Of a stretch of DNA of 12,093 nucleotides, positions 1 to 7,447 are shown piece after piece. The stretch comes from Methanosarcinales archaeon. GTDB taxonomy: Archaea; Halobacteriota; Methanosarcinia; Methanosarcinales; Methanosarcinaceae. The stretch covers positions 1-12,093 of the forward strand of contig JAAXQB010000253.1 in assembly GCA_012329085.1 (NCBI GenBank), in the 5' to 3' direction. How positions within the stretch are numbered: the first letter of the stretch is position 1; each line of letters starts with the position of its first letter. Below the pieces are notes generated by a model. The model was given only the letters and a program-made list of their open reading frames with translations. It had not been told where the DNA came from and searched no databases. The position numbers and the translations under genes are program-made.

Positions 1-290
1 TAAATACGCATTCGATTTCGGCTGGATTGGATTATCCCGGTGTTGGACCAGAACTTGCATATCTTGCAGAAAAGGGACGATTAACATTAACAACAGCTGA
101 TGATAAAGGTGCAATTAATGCATTTCATGAATTAAGTCGTGTAGAGGGTATAATTCCTGCATTAGAGTCGTCTCATGCAATATCACATGTTTTAGATAAT
201 GCAGAATCTGGAGAACTTGGGGAGCTTGTTGTAATTAATCTTTCTGGTAGAGGCGATAAAGACCTTGAAACTATGATACAAAAAATGTAA
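1..290 (+). CDS. trpB: Tryptophan synthase beta subunit TrpB1, C-terminal part
   Basis: The last 95 codons of a standard TrpB1, which joins indole and serine to tryptophan using PLP. The reading frame is open from position 3 to the TAA at 288-290. It contains the family block [15 protein letters not shown], then [12 protein letters not shown], and the C-terminal NLSGRGDKD, whose Ser contacts the PLP ring nitrogen in characterised TrpB. The TTG at 27 is an internal Leu codon in the middle of the conserved block, not a start. The catalytic lysine and the GGGSN phosphate loop lie upstream, outside the window. The next gene is a second, divergent TrpB followed by trpA, so this is the distal part of a trp operon. 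Identity is secure; only completeness is unknown. Confidence 0.95.
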   Translation, partial: NTHSISAGLDYPGVGPELAYLAEKGRLTLTTADDKGAINAFHELSRVEGIIPALESSHAISHVLDNAESGELGELVVINLSGRGDKDLETMIQKM

Positions 291-338
291 AAAGTATAAA
301 AATAGACGTGAAATAATTATGAAAGGATAATTGTAAAT

Positions 339-1694
339 ATGAATAATTACAAAATAACATTAGATGAAAATGAATTTCCAGATAAATGGTATAATATACA
401 ACCGGATTTGCCAACACCACTTCCTCCTTCATTAAAACCAGACGGGAGTCCAATTGGACCAGAGGATCTATCTCCAATTTTTCCAATGGAACTTATAAAA
501 CAAGAAGTAAGCCAAAAACGATGGATAGAAATTCCTGAAGAAATTTTTGAGATTTATAAATTATGGAGGGCAACACCACTACATAGGGCTCACAGACTCG
601 AAAAAGCATTAAAAACACCTGCAAGAATATATTATAAAAATGAAAGCGTATCCCCCGCAGGTTCCCATAAAGTAAATTCAGCAGTTGCACAGGCATATTT
701 CAATAAGGAAGAAGGAATAAAAAATCTTGCCACAGAAACAGGAGCAGGGCAATGGGGCAGTGCTCTCTCATTTGCAACAAATCTTTTTGATATGACTTGT
801 AAAGTTTTTATGGTAAAAGTATCATACGATCAAAAACCATATCGAAAAATTATGATGGAAACTTGGGGAGCAAATATTCATGCATCACCTTCAAATCTTA
901 CAAATGCAGGTTTAAAGATTTTACAAGATGACCCTAATTCTAATGGCTCACTTGGAATTGCAATTAGCGAAGCAGTAGAATATGCGGCAACACGAGATAA
1001 TACAAAATATGCATTAGGGAGTGTATTAAACCATGTAATATTACATCAAACAGTCATAGGTCTTGAAACCAAAGCACAACTTGAAAAAATAGGTGAAGTG
1101 CCTGATATTCTTGCAGGATGTGTAGGCGGTGGAAGTAATTTTGCAGGATTTGCATTTCCATTTATAAAAGACAAACTTGATGGTAAGCTTGCAGTAGATA
1201 TTATTGCATCTGAACCTACGGCATGTCCAACAATGACAAAAGGTGCATATTGTTATGATTATGGAGATATTGCAGAAATGACGCCACTCTCAAAAATGTA
1301 CACACTTGGGCATACTTTTATTCCTCCAAGTATTCATGCAGGAGGATTGCGATATCATGGAAGTTCTCCGCTTCTATCTATTCTTTTGAATGATGGCACA
1401 GTAAAATCAAGAGCATATACTCAACTTGATGCTTTTGAATGTGCAACACTATTTGCTAAAACAGAGGGAATTATTCCTGCACCTGAAACTTCTCATGCAA
1501 TAAAAACAGCAATTGAAGAAGCTATAAAATGTAGAGAAACTGGCGAATCGAAATGCATTGTATTTAATTTTTCAGGGCATGGATTCTTTGATCTTTCTTC
1601 ATATCAAAAATATTATAGTGGGCAATTGGAAGAATATGAATATCCAAAAGAGAAAATACAAGAATCTATTGCAAAGTTACCATCTATTGAATGA
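339..1694 (+). CDS. trpB2: Tryptophan synthase beta chain, TrpB2 type
   Basis: A 451-residue PLP enzyme of the long TrpB2 subfamily, about 50 residues longer than TrpB1 and with an N-terminal extension before the catalytic domain. Visible motifs are the PLP lysine in GSHKVNSA (K111), the glutamate motif ETGAGQW (133-139), the phosphate-binding loop GGGSN (263-267), [11 protein letters not shown] near residue 375 and the C-terminal NFSGHGFFD, which replaces the NLSGRGDKD of TrpB1. TrpB2 enzymes make tryptophan from indole and serine, and many are thought to act without tight allosteric coupling to TrpA. The ATG lies 12 nt after a GAAAGG stretch (321-326), a modest ribosome site. It sits 48 nt after trpB1 and 27 nt before trpA, so it is probably co-transcribed with both. 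Identity is confident; its division of labour with TrpB1 is inference. Confidence 0.93.
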   Translation: MNNYKITLDENEFPDKWYNIQPDLPTPLPPSLKPDGSPIGPEDLSPIFPMELIKQEVSQKRWIEIPEEIFEIYKLWRATPLHRAHRLEKALKTPARIYYKNESVSPAGSHKVNSAVAQAYFNKEEGIKNLATETGAGQWGSALSFATNLFDMTCKVFMVKVSYDQKPYRKIMMETWGANIHASPSNLTNAGLKILQDDPNSNGSLGIAISEAVEYAATRDNTKYALGSVLNHVILHQTVIGLETKAQLEKIGEVPDILAGCVGGGSNFAGFAFPFIKDKLDGKLAVDIIASEPTACPTMTKGAYCYDYGDIAEMTPLSKMYTLGHTFIPPSIHAGGLRYHGSSPLLSILLNDGTVKSRAYTQLDAFECATLFAKTEGIIPAPETSHAIKTAIEEAIKCRETGESKCIVFNFSGHGFFDLSSYQKYYSGQLEEYEYPKEKIQESIAKLPSIE

Positions 1695-1721
1695 ATTTTG
1701 CATGTATGAGGGAGCGTTTGT

Positions 1722-2504
1722 ATGAAATTATCTGAAAAATTTAACAGTTTAAAAATGAAAGATGAAGGTGCACTTATTACTTATATTTGTGCAGGAGATC
1801 CATCACAGGATTTAACAAAACGGTTTGTTAAAGCATTAGTTGAAGGTGGTGCAGATATTGTAGAATTGGGGCTTCCATCATCAGATCCACTTGCAGATGG
1901 TCCAACAATTCAAGCGGCATCGCAGAGGGCATTGTTGGATGGTATGGATACTGATAGGTATTTTGAACTTGTTTCTGAAATTTCTAATACTTATACAACC
2001 ATTCCATTTGTATGCATGACTTATTATAATTTAATATTGCAAAGAGGACTTAAAAGATTTGTAAAAAACTGTACAGATTCTGGGATTTGTGGGCTCATTG
2101 TGCCAGATTTGCCAGTAGAAGAGTCAAAAATACTTTTAGATATTTGTTTAGATTGTGATATAGATTATATTTTTTTGATTACACCTACCTCCACAGATGA
2201 ACGAATTGAGATGATACTTGAACAAGGATCTGGATTTTTATATTTGGTATCAAGGGTTGGAGTGACTGGTGTCAAAATGGATATTTCGGAAAGTACAAAA
2301 GAAATTTTATCTCGTGTAGAAACTGACATTCCAAAGGCAGTTGGATTTGGAATATCAACAGGAATGCAAGCAAAAGAAATTATACAAAATGGTGCAGATG
2401 GTGTGATTGTAGGTTCTGCACTTGTAGATATTATTGCATCTAATGATGATGTTGAGGGGAGACTTAAAAAGCTTGCAATAGAGCTTAAAAGTGGATGCAT
2501 TTAA
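1722..2504 (+). CDS. trpA: Tryptophan synthase alpha subunit TrpA
   Basis: A 260-residue TIM-barrel lyase that cleaves indole-3-glycerol phosphate to indole and glyceraldehyde 3-phosphate. The two catalytic acids are present in the block at residues 45-63 (E48 and D59, equivalent to Glu49 and Asp60 of the Salmonella enzyme). Also visible are PDLP (128-131), the mobile loop 6 SRVGVTG (177-183) and the phosphate-binding segments GFGIS (208-212) and VGSAL (230-234). In the first block the usual ELGxPFSDP reads ELGLPSSDP, so Phe is replaced by Ser, a small oddity. The ATG is preceded by GAGGGAG (1708-1714) at good spacing. It is the last gene of the trp cluster; a long gene-free spacer follows. 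Confidence 0.96.
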   Translation: MKLSEKFNSLKMKDEGALITYICAGDPSQDLTKRFVKALVEGGADIVELGLPSSDPLADGPTIQAASQRALLDGMDTDRYFELVSEISNTYTTIPFVCMTYYNLILQRGLKRFVKNCTDSGICGLIVPDLPVEESKILLDICLDCDIDYIFLITPTSTDERIEMILEQGSGFLYLVSRVGVTGVKMDISESTKEILSRVETDIPKAVGFGISTGMQAKEIIQNGADGVIVGSALVDIIASNDDVEGRLKKLAIELKSGCI

Positions 2505-2685
2505 GATATGAATAAATCACTGTGTAGCAATCAATGGATGACTTTATAAGCATGTATTAAATGTTTGATTTATATGGATTATTTCAATTTTAAATTTATT
2601 TTCTGATTAAATAACCCCCATCAAACACTTTATCAAAAAATAGGCACAATAGCAATATAGCAATTCTCGTTTTGATTTTATTTTT

Positions 2686-2731
2686 GTATATAACTTGTAA
2701 ATGCACATTTCTCAAAGAGAAATATGTTATA
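2686..2731. repeat. Degenerate family-B palindrome
   Basis: Begins with GTATATAACTTGTAA, matching one arm and loop of the family-B double hairpin. It then has a perfect 7-bp hairpin, ATTTCTC-AAA-GAGAAAT (2707-2723), matching the second hairpin of that family, and ends in GTTATA. The second hairpin is nested inside the remains of the first rather than placed next to it, so this looks like a rearranged or decayed copy. Confidence 0.45.
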
Positions 2732-2772
2732 GAAACTCTCTGATTTTCGTATATCTTTGATTTTTTTTAATA

Positions 2773-2793
2773 ACTTATTTGGGACAAATGGGT
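2773..2793 (+). repeat. Family-A GNA-loop hairpin, copy 1
   Basis: Left arm ACTTATTTG, loop GGA, right arm CAAATGGGT. Seven Watson-Crick pairs plus two T-G wobble pairs give the full 9-bp stem. It is preceded by a T-rich stretch ending TTTAATA and followed by GTTATC, as in the other copies. Confidence 0.7.
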
Positions 2794-3089
2794 GTTATCT
2801 TGTAAAATCACTCAATTAATGTGATTTGCGTTTAATATTATTTACAATACTTACAAAATTTTATTAAATTAAATATTTAATTAATATTATTATATTCAAA
2901 ACGGAAATTATAATAAAGTATTGATGTGATGTATGACAATTAATGGTAAGTTATCATCTATGAGTTGTCTTACTGCATGGAAAATGCATATCATGTTCTT
3001 GATATCATTTATGGTGCTTTTAATGGAGCCTCATTTAGTTCTTAATTTACTCCATTAGGGCGATATAAGGCAAATAATTACAAAAAAGT

Positions 3090-4571
3090 TTAGTACATAC
3101 TATAATATTCAAAATATGCATATATTATTGAATGGAAAGAAATGTAAATCAAAATTCTTTTCAAAAAATTAAATGATATGGGTGCGATACTAAATCTATT
3201 CATAAATCCACTTAATATTTTTGGAGGCTTTGATAATACGACTACGCCTCTCTCTTCAAGTTGAAAAATATGATCATTGATGGATTTCTGATTTAATGGA
3301 TTATACCAAAGATAAATTCGACTTTCTTTAGAGATACCTTTATTATTCACAAGAGGGGATATATCATCTATTTGGTTCCAATAAATAGCAAGATCTTTTA
3401 AGTGAGAAAGATTAGAAAGAGGTGAAATATCGCTTATACGATTTTTCTCAAACCGAAATATTCGATTTTTAATAAATTTTGGAATGCAAAATGATTTATT
3501 CCTATCAATACCAAGTTGAATTAAACATGCAAAGTTAACAAGAGGGGACGCATCGCATATCCGATTTCTATTAATCAATGGCGTGTTGTTTCTAATATAC
3601 CTTGGAATGCAAAATGATTTATTCTTATTAAGACTAAGATGAGTCAAGTTTGTAAGATTTTTAAGAGAGGTTATATCACATATTCGATTCATATTAAGAC
3701 TAAGTCGAGTCAAATTTGTAAGATTTTCAAGAGGAGTTATATCAGAGATCCAATTTCCATGAAGGTCAAGTTCGGATAAGCTTGTAAGATTGGCAAGAGG
3801 TGAAAGGTCACTTATTTTATTTCTGCCAAGACTAAGAATGATTAAGTTGGTAAGATTGGCAAGAGGTGAAATATCACATATCTTGTTCATATGAATGTCG
3901 AACTCGATTAAACTATTAAAATTATGGATGGGTGAGATATCGCATATATGATTATTTCCAAGCCATAGTTTGTCTATGTTGACAAGTGTAGAAAGTGACG
4001 ATATATTACTTATCCGATTCCATCGAAGATCTAGCTCGATTAAGTTAATAAGATTTGATATGGGTGAAATGTCGCATATATGATTATTTCCAAGCCAAAG
4101 CCAGGTTATGTTAGTAAGATTTGCAAAAGGTGAAATATCAATAATCTGGTTCTCTCCAAGACAAAGCCCGATTAGATTGGTGTGGTTGGAAAGTGGAGAG
4201 AGATCGATTATACGATTCTCATCAAGATTTACCCTACATAATAGATTAAGATTAGCAAGAGCGGCTATATTGGATATCTGATTACACGAGAGATCGAGAT
4301 CAATCAAATTAACAGCATATTCTAGTCCAGTTAAATTAGAAATAGTTCTATTTGAGGCATCAAGCTTAGTAAGCTTTTTAAGATCTGAACGGTAAATATT
4401 CACATCAGGTCTAATTTTTAATGCTTCATGAATAGATTCTTTGAGATTTTGGTCTGATATGATTATTTTATCATCTTGTGCTATATTTCCAAATTTTGAC
4501 AAAACCATCAGATTTATCAATATCAGAGATAATATTATTAAAATTATTATAAATATAATTTTGGCAGTCAT
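3090..4571 (-). CDS. Membrane-anchored leucine-rich-repeat protein, internalin-like
   Basis: A 493-residue predicted surface protein. Residues 4-24 form a hydrophobic signal-anchor. Residues 36-90 resemble the helical cap that often precedes bacterial and archaeal LRR arrays (SDQNLKESI, then SDLKKLTKLDAS). From about 75 to 425 there are roughly 15 repeats of 21-22 residues of the type NLTNLxxLxLxxNxIxDISPL. The usual capping segment NPLNQKSINDHI-QLEERGVVV (424-445) is followed by 48 extra residues with an aromatic, hydrophobic stretch (467-490). Residues 318-358 and 359-399 are a 41-residue tandem duplication containing an unusual 20-residue insert. The ATG at 4571 is preferred: a GTG nine bases upstream is part of the ribosome site. 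Such proteins usually bind other proteins or surfaces; no partner is evident here. Confidence 0.88.
   Translation of the reverse strand: MTAKIIFIIILIILSLILINLMVLSKFGNIAQDDKIIISDQNLKESIHEALKIRPDVNIYRSDLKKLTKLDASNRTISNLTGLEYAVNLIDLDLSCNQISNIAALANLNLLCRVNLDENRIIDLSPLSNHTNLIGLCLGENQIIDISPFANLTNITWLWLGNNHICDISPISNLINLIELDLRWNRISNISSLSTLVNIDKLWLGNNHICDISPIHNFNSLIEFDIHMNKICDISPLANLTNLIILSLGRNKISDLSPLANLTSLSELDLHGNWISDITPLENLTNLTRLSLNMNRICDITSLKNLTNLTHLSLNKNKSFCIPRYIRNNTPLINRNRICDASPLVNFACLIQLGIDRNKSFCIPKFIKNRIFRFEKNRISDISPLSNLSHLKDLAIYWNQIDDISPLVNNKGISKESRIYLWYNPLNQKSINDHIFQLEERGVVVLSKPPKILSGFMNRFSIAPISFNFLKRILIYISFHSIIYAYFEYYSMY
3437..3682 (-). repeat. Tandem 123-bp duplication inside the LRR gene
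   Basis: Two adjacent 41-codon units (residues 318-358 and 359-399). Each starts with KSFCIP and ends with one LRR. A 23-nt stretch is identical in the two units (3479-3501 and 3602-3624), exactly 123 nt apart. The remaining sequence has diverged, so the duplication is not recent. Approximate outer limits are given, because the flanking LRRs resemble each other. Confidence 0.7.
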
Positions 4572-4589
4572 ATTTTTCACCTCTCCTAT
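4572..4589 (-). promoter_or_regulatory. Ribosome binding site that fixes the LRR start
   Basis: On the minus strand the sequence reads GGAGAGGTGA, then AAAAT, then ATG (4571-4569). AGGTGA is complementary to the 3' end of 16S rRNA and lies five bases before the ATG. The in-frame GTG at 4580 is inside this motif, so it is not the likely start. Confidence 0.65.
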
Positions 4590-4620
4590 TTTTTAAAAAA
4601 TTTTATTTTAGCTATGCATC

Positions 4621-4635
4621 CATTATATATTAAAT
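4621..4635 (-). promoter_or_regulatory. Possible TATA box of the LRR gene
   Basis: On the minus strand this reads TTTAATATATAATG, 50-64 nt upstream of the ATG. That would give a leader of roughly 25-30 nt, enough to contain the ribosome site. In DNA this AT-rich, TATA-like strings arise often, so support is modest. Confidence 0.3.
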
Positions 4636-4749
4636 GATAATAACTCTATCATAATTGCATATATCTTTTTTTAAATATATAATTTTTAAAAATAAATTTT
4701 TTTAATTATATATAACTTATCCTATTATAAACTCAGAAAATTTTTAATA

Positions 4750-4770
4750 GTCCATTTGGAACAAATGGGC
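4750..4770 (+). repeat. Family-A GNA-loop hairpin, copy 2
   Basis: Left arm GTCCATTTG, loop GAA, right arm CAAATGGGC. Eight Watson-Crick pairs and one T-G wobble. Preceded by TTTTTAATA and followed by GTTATCTC, nearly the same flanks as copy 1 about 2 kb away. Confidence 0.72.
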
Positions 4771-4984
4771 GTTATCTCGAAATATAAAATTTAAATAACA
4801 TCAAAACAAAAAATTAAGTTTTTCCATAAATCACTTCAAAAAAATAATGATGCATACAATTTTTCAAAATATTCACATTTAGAAAGTTATTAAATAATTG
4901 CAATATCTATTTAACAAATGCAAGCAATACTAACATACATTTAGAATTTACAGAAGATAATAAAATTTAAAAGGAAATATCAAA

Positions 4985-6343
4985 ATGAACTCACAAAAGA
5001 TTATAATAATAGGAAGTGGTGCCGCAGGATTAACCGCAGCATCAACAATACGAAAATATGATGCTAACATGAAAATTACAATAATCACAAAAGCCACACA
5101 CATTGCATATTCCCCTTGTGCGATTCCATATTGTATTGGAAATGAAATTGAATCATTTGATGATATTGTAATGCACACAAAAGAAGATTATGCACTTAAA
5201 GGCATTAAGATAATTACAAAATCAGAAGTTATTGACATAAATTCAATTGAAAATAAATTAAATTACAAATCAGATGATGGGGCTATAAAAGAACTTAAGT
5301 ATGATTCTCTTGTTATATCCACAGGCGGAACTCCATTTTTACCACCAATAGATGGAGTTAATCTTAAAGGCGTATTTAAAATAAAAACAATCGAAGATGG
5401 AATAAATGTAAAGGCATGGATTGCAAAAACAAAAAGAGTGGTAGTTGCAGGTGCTGGTGCAATTGGTCTTGAAACGGCATATTCACTAAAACAGATGGGT
5501 CTTGTCGTTACAGTTGTTGAAATGATGCCACAAATACTTCCAAGAGCATTAGATGTGGATATGGCAGGAATTGCAAAAAAATATCTCGAAGGATGCGGTA
5601 TTGAATTTTTAATGAATTACCCAATTGAAAAGATAGTTGGCACAGAAAAAGTAGAAGGAGTCGTGGTAAATGGTAATTTAATTGATTGTGAAATGGTTAT
5701 AATGGCAACAGGCATAAGATCAAATCTTGAATTAGCAAAAATCGCAGGAGTGGAAATTGGAAAATTTGCAATAAAAGTAAATGAAAACATGCAAACTTCA
5801 ATTTCAAATATATATGCAGCAGGAGATTGTGTGGAAGTCATAGATTTTATATCAAACGAAGTCACTTTATCGCCATTTGGAACAACTGCTGTACGACAAG
5901 GGAAAGTAGTAGGTGCAAATATTACTAACTGTGATTGGGCTAATAAATTATTTAAACCAGTTTTAAATGCCATGATTTCAAAAATAGGGGAACTTGAAAT
6001 AGGTGGAACGGGATATACTGAAATTCTCAGCAATGCACATGGTATTGAATTCATAGTAGGAAATGCAACCGCCCTCACAAAAGCAAGATATTATCCAGAT
6101 GGAAAAAAGATTGAAATTAAAATTATATGTGATAAAAATAAACGAATAATTGGTGGACAAATAATTGGAACTGATAGAGTGGCTGAAAGAATTGATGCAT
6201 TAACAATTGCAATATTAAATAATGTGGCAATTGATGATTTAGCGAATTCAGAATTTTGCTATGCACCACCCGTTTCAATGATTAATGATCCTCTTGCAAT
6301 TGCTGCATGGGATGCATGTGAAAAATATGCAAATAAGTTCTAA
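4985..6343 (+). CDS. FAD-dependent NAD(P)H oxidoreductase (NADH oxidase / CoA-disulfide reductase family)
   Basis: A 452-residue flavoprotein of the single-cysteine pyridine nucleotide-disulfide oxidoreductase group. The N-terminal FAD fold has GSGAAG at 10-15. The redox cysteine is C45 in YSPCAIPYCIG; relatives with this layout form a mixed disulfide or sulfenate there. C50 is an additional nearby cysteine. The NAD domain has GAGAIG at 157-162 and an acidic E180 at the end of the second strand, which favours NADH over NADPH. ATGIRSN (242-248) and YAAGDC (278-283) complete the FAD site. The C-terminal dimer domain ends in YAPPVS, then NDP. The family includes water-forming NADH oxidases, CoA-disulfide reductases and polysulfide reductases, and sequence alone does not separate them. 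It stands alone between spacers. Confidence 0.87.
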   Translation: MNSQKIIIIGSGAAGLTAASTIRKYDANMKITIITKATHIAYSPCAIPYCIGNEIESFDDIVMHTKEDYALKGIKIITKSEVIDINSIENKLNYKSDDGAIKELKYDSLVISTGGTPFLPPIDGVNLKGVFKIKTIEDGINVKAWIAKTKRVVVAGAGAIGLETAYSLKQMGLVVTVVEMMPQILPRALDVDMAGIAKKYLEGCGIEFLMNYPIEKIVGTEKVEGVVVNGNLIDCEMVIMATGIRSNLELAKIAGVEIGKFAIKVNENMQTSISNIYAAGDCVEVIDFISNEVTLSPFGTTAVRQGKVVGANITNCDWANKLFKPVLNAMISKIGELEIGGTGYTEILSNAHGIEFIVGNATALTKARYYPDGKKIEIKIICDKNKRIIGGQIIGTDRVAERIDALTIAILNNVAIDDLANSEFCYAPPVSMINDPLAIAAWDACEKYANKF

Positions 6344-6359
6344 TTATTGATTAAAATAT

Positions 6360-6392
6360 ATGCAAATAATTAATTTATAATATACTTTGCAT
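6360..6392 (+). terminator. Possible terminator hairpin after the oxidoreductase
   Basis: ATGCAAA (6360-6366) and TTTGCAT (6386-6392) form a perfect 7-bp inverted repeat just after the stop codon. There is no strong T-run after it, so the role is uncertain. Confidence 0.25.
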
Positions 6393-6442
6393 CAATAAAA
6401 GTTCAAACTCCTGCTCAATAAATTAAAAGTGTAAATGCTAAG

Positions 6443-6458
6443 AGAAAAGCTTTATATT
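6443..6458 (+). promoter_or_regulatory. BRE/TATA promoter of the DUF1538 gene
   Basis: The purine-rich AGAAAAG followed by CTTTATATT matches the archaeal BRE plus TATA arrangement. The TATA centre is about 38 nt before the ATG at 6492. Transcription would then begin some 10-15 nt before the ATG, and no ribosome site is visible in that interval, which suits a nearly leaderless mRNA. Confidence 0.5.
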
Positions 6459-6491
6459 TCATTAATTTAATAAATATATTAGAAAAAAATC

Positions 6492-7199
6492 ATGGTATTT
6501 TATGGATTAAAATCCACTCTAATAGAAGTCGTACAGGCTGCATTACCCATATTTATATTACTTATTGTATTTCAAGTAGTTATACTTAAAACACCAATTA
6601 AAAATGTTTTTGAACTAATCATTGGGTTGCTAATGGTGCTTGTTGGACTTACTATATTCCTTCAAGGCATTACAATTGGACTTTTTCCACTTGGTGAGAC
6701 AATAGGCAGCACACTTCCTAAAAAAGGAAATATATGGCTTATTATTATATTTGCATTATTGCTTGGATATGCCGTGACTCTTGCAGAACCTGCTTTAAGA
6801 ATACTTGGGTTTCAAGTAGAAGAACTTACCGTTGGAGCTGTTCCAAGTTGGATGCTTATACATACTGTGGCAATAGGCGTGTCTATTGCAGTTGCCATAT
6901 CAATGGTAAGAATTGTACTTGGAATTCCTTTGGCATATATTTTAATTCCATCATATTTATTTGCATTAATTTTAGTGCCATTCACTTCAAAGGAGTTTCT
7001 ATCATTTGCTTTTGATTCCGGAGGTGTGACCACAGGTCCTGTCACAGTGCCACTTATTTTAGCACTTGGAGTTGGCATATCAATGGTTTTAAAGGATCGT
7101 GATCCTATTATCGATGGATTTGGATTGATTGCTATGGCATCAATTGGACCTATAATTACAGTTTTGATACTTGGTATTTTCATCAATAACATGCAATAG
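6492..7199 (+). CDS. DUF1538 family membrane protein
   Basis: A 235-residue, very hydrophobic protein with about seven membrane segments (approximately 14-32, 40-63, 80-97, 119-138, 141-162, 183-199 and 211-231). Family signatures are TLAEPAL (96-102), followed by QVEELTVGAV, and DSGGVTTGPVTVP (175-187), a glycine/threonine-rich motif that looks like part of a transport path. DUF1538 proteins often occur as two neighbouring copies or one double-length protein. From memory, a DUF1538 pair in Halomonas was reported as a cation/proton antiporter. Only one module is present here. A P-II-like gene follows after a 248-nt gap that holds repeats, a pairing commonly seen for this family and suggesting that P-II controls the transporter. 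The substrate is unknown. Confidence 0.82.
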   Translation: MVFYGLKSTLIEVVQAALPIFILLIVFQVVILKTPIKNVFELIIGLLMVLVGLTIFLQGITIGLFPLGETIGSTLPKKGNIWLIIIFALLLGYAVTLAEPALRILGFQVEELTVGAVPSWMLIHTVAIGVSIAVAISMVRIVLGIPLAYILIPSYLFALILVPFTSKEFLSFAFDSGGVTTGPVTVPLILALGVGISMVLKDRDPIIDGFGLIAMASIGPIITVLILGIFINNMQ

Positions 7200-7219
7200 A
7201 GATTTATATGCTAAAAATA

Positions 7220-7262
7220 AGAAATTAAAAATTTCTCTTAGTATATAACTTTACAAGTTATA
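7220..7262 (+). repeat. Family-B double palindrome, copy interrupted by the MITE
   Basis: First hairpin AGAAATT-AAA-AATTTCT (7220-7236), then four bases, then GTATATAACTT (7241-7251), loop TAC and AAGTTATA (7255-7262). The last arm is cut short by the MITE, and the missing end (CATAC) resumes at 7414. The core matches the reverse complement of 11928-11975 at almost every position. Confidence 0.75.
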
Positions 7263-7413
7263 GAGGCTGCCTAACAATTGAAATCCTGTGTACAAATCAA
7301 TTAATATTTATCACATTTGGGGAAATATTTATAAAATTATAATTAATAATTATCCAATTGGGATAAAATATAACTTAAATGTATAATATAAATTAGTTAT
7401 TGGGCAGCCTCTA
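7261..7413. mobile_element. MITE with 15-bp terminal inverted repeats and TA target duplication
   Basis: A 149-bp core bounded by GAGGCTGCCTAACAA at the left and, as reverse complement, GAGGCTGCCCAATAA at the right; 13 of 15 positions match. It is flanked on both sides by TA, a probable target duplication. The interior is AT-rich with no reading frame of note. It therefore needs a transposase from elsewhere. TA duplication is typical of IS630/Tc1-mariner elements, but no parent element is visible in the window. It separates the DUF1538 gene from the P-II-like gene. Confidence 0.8.
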
Positions 7414-7433
7414 CATACAATTAAAAAAATTAA

Positions 7434-7440
7434 GGAGTGA
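7434..7440 (+). promoter_or_regulatory. Ribosome binding site for the TTG-started P-II gene
   Basis: GGAGTGA followed by a seven-base spacer and TTG. This is one of the best ribosome sites in the window and is the reason for accepting the TTG at 7448 over the in-frame GTG at 7469. Confidence 0.6.
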
Positions 7441-7447
7441 AATATAA

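Larger units (their letters stand above)
2505..3089. other. AT-rich spacer between convergent trpA and LRR gene
   Basis: No convincing gene in 585 nt. It holds a family-A hairpin (2773-2793), a degenerate family-B palindrome (2686-2731) and several short inverted repeats: GTTTGAT/ATCAAAC around 2562-2621, AATCAC/GTGATT around 2807-2827 and TAATGGAG/CTCCATTA around 3020-3057. Any of these could end transcripts arriving from either side. A 41-codon frame (2933-3058) has one hydrophobic stretch but no ribosome site or recognisable homology. A different frame, 2950-3045, may be a decayed protein remnant. Confidence 0.6.
4590..4984. other. Divergent AT-rich spacer
   Basis: Lies between the minus-strand LRR gene and the plus-strand oxidoreductase and must hold both promoters. 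It contains one family-A hairpin (4750-4770). The rest is A/T runs without a recognisable gene or RNA. An AAAAGGA stretch about 10 nt before 4985 is the probable ribosome site of the oxidoreductase. Confidence 0.55.

Noticed and set aside
27..290. TTG at 27 as the start of a short independent protein
   Set aside because: The TTG is a Leu codon inside the conserved TrpB1 block [15 protein letters not shown], and the frame is open upstream to the window edge.
2933..3058. A 41-codon frame with a hydrophobic stretch as a small membrane protein
   Set aside because: No clear ribosome site or promoter and no recognisable similarity; short hydrophobic frames are expected by chance in such AT-rich DNA.
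4572..4580. GTG at 4580 as the LRR start, giving three extra residues
   Set aside because: That GTG is part of the AGGTGA ribosome site, correctly spaced from the ATG at 4571.
5617..6160. Minus-strand frames opposite the oxidoreductase
   Set aside because: They are shadows of a strongly conserved plus-strand gene and show no protein family signature.
7263..7411. A riboswitch or small RNA between the DUF1538 and P-II genes
   Set aside because: The inverted ends plus TA duplication explain the structure as a MITE; the interior shows no conserved aptamer-like pattern that I can recognise.
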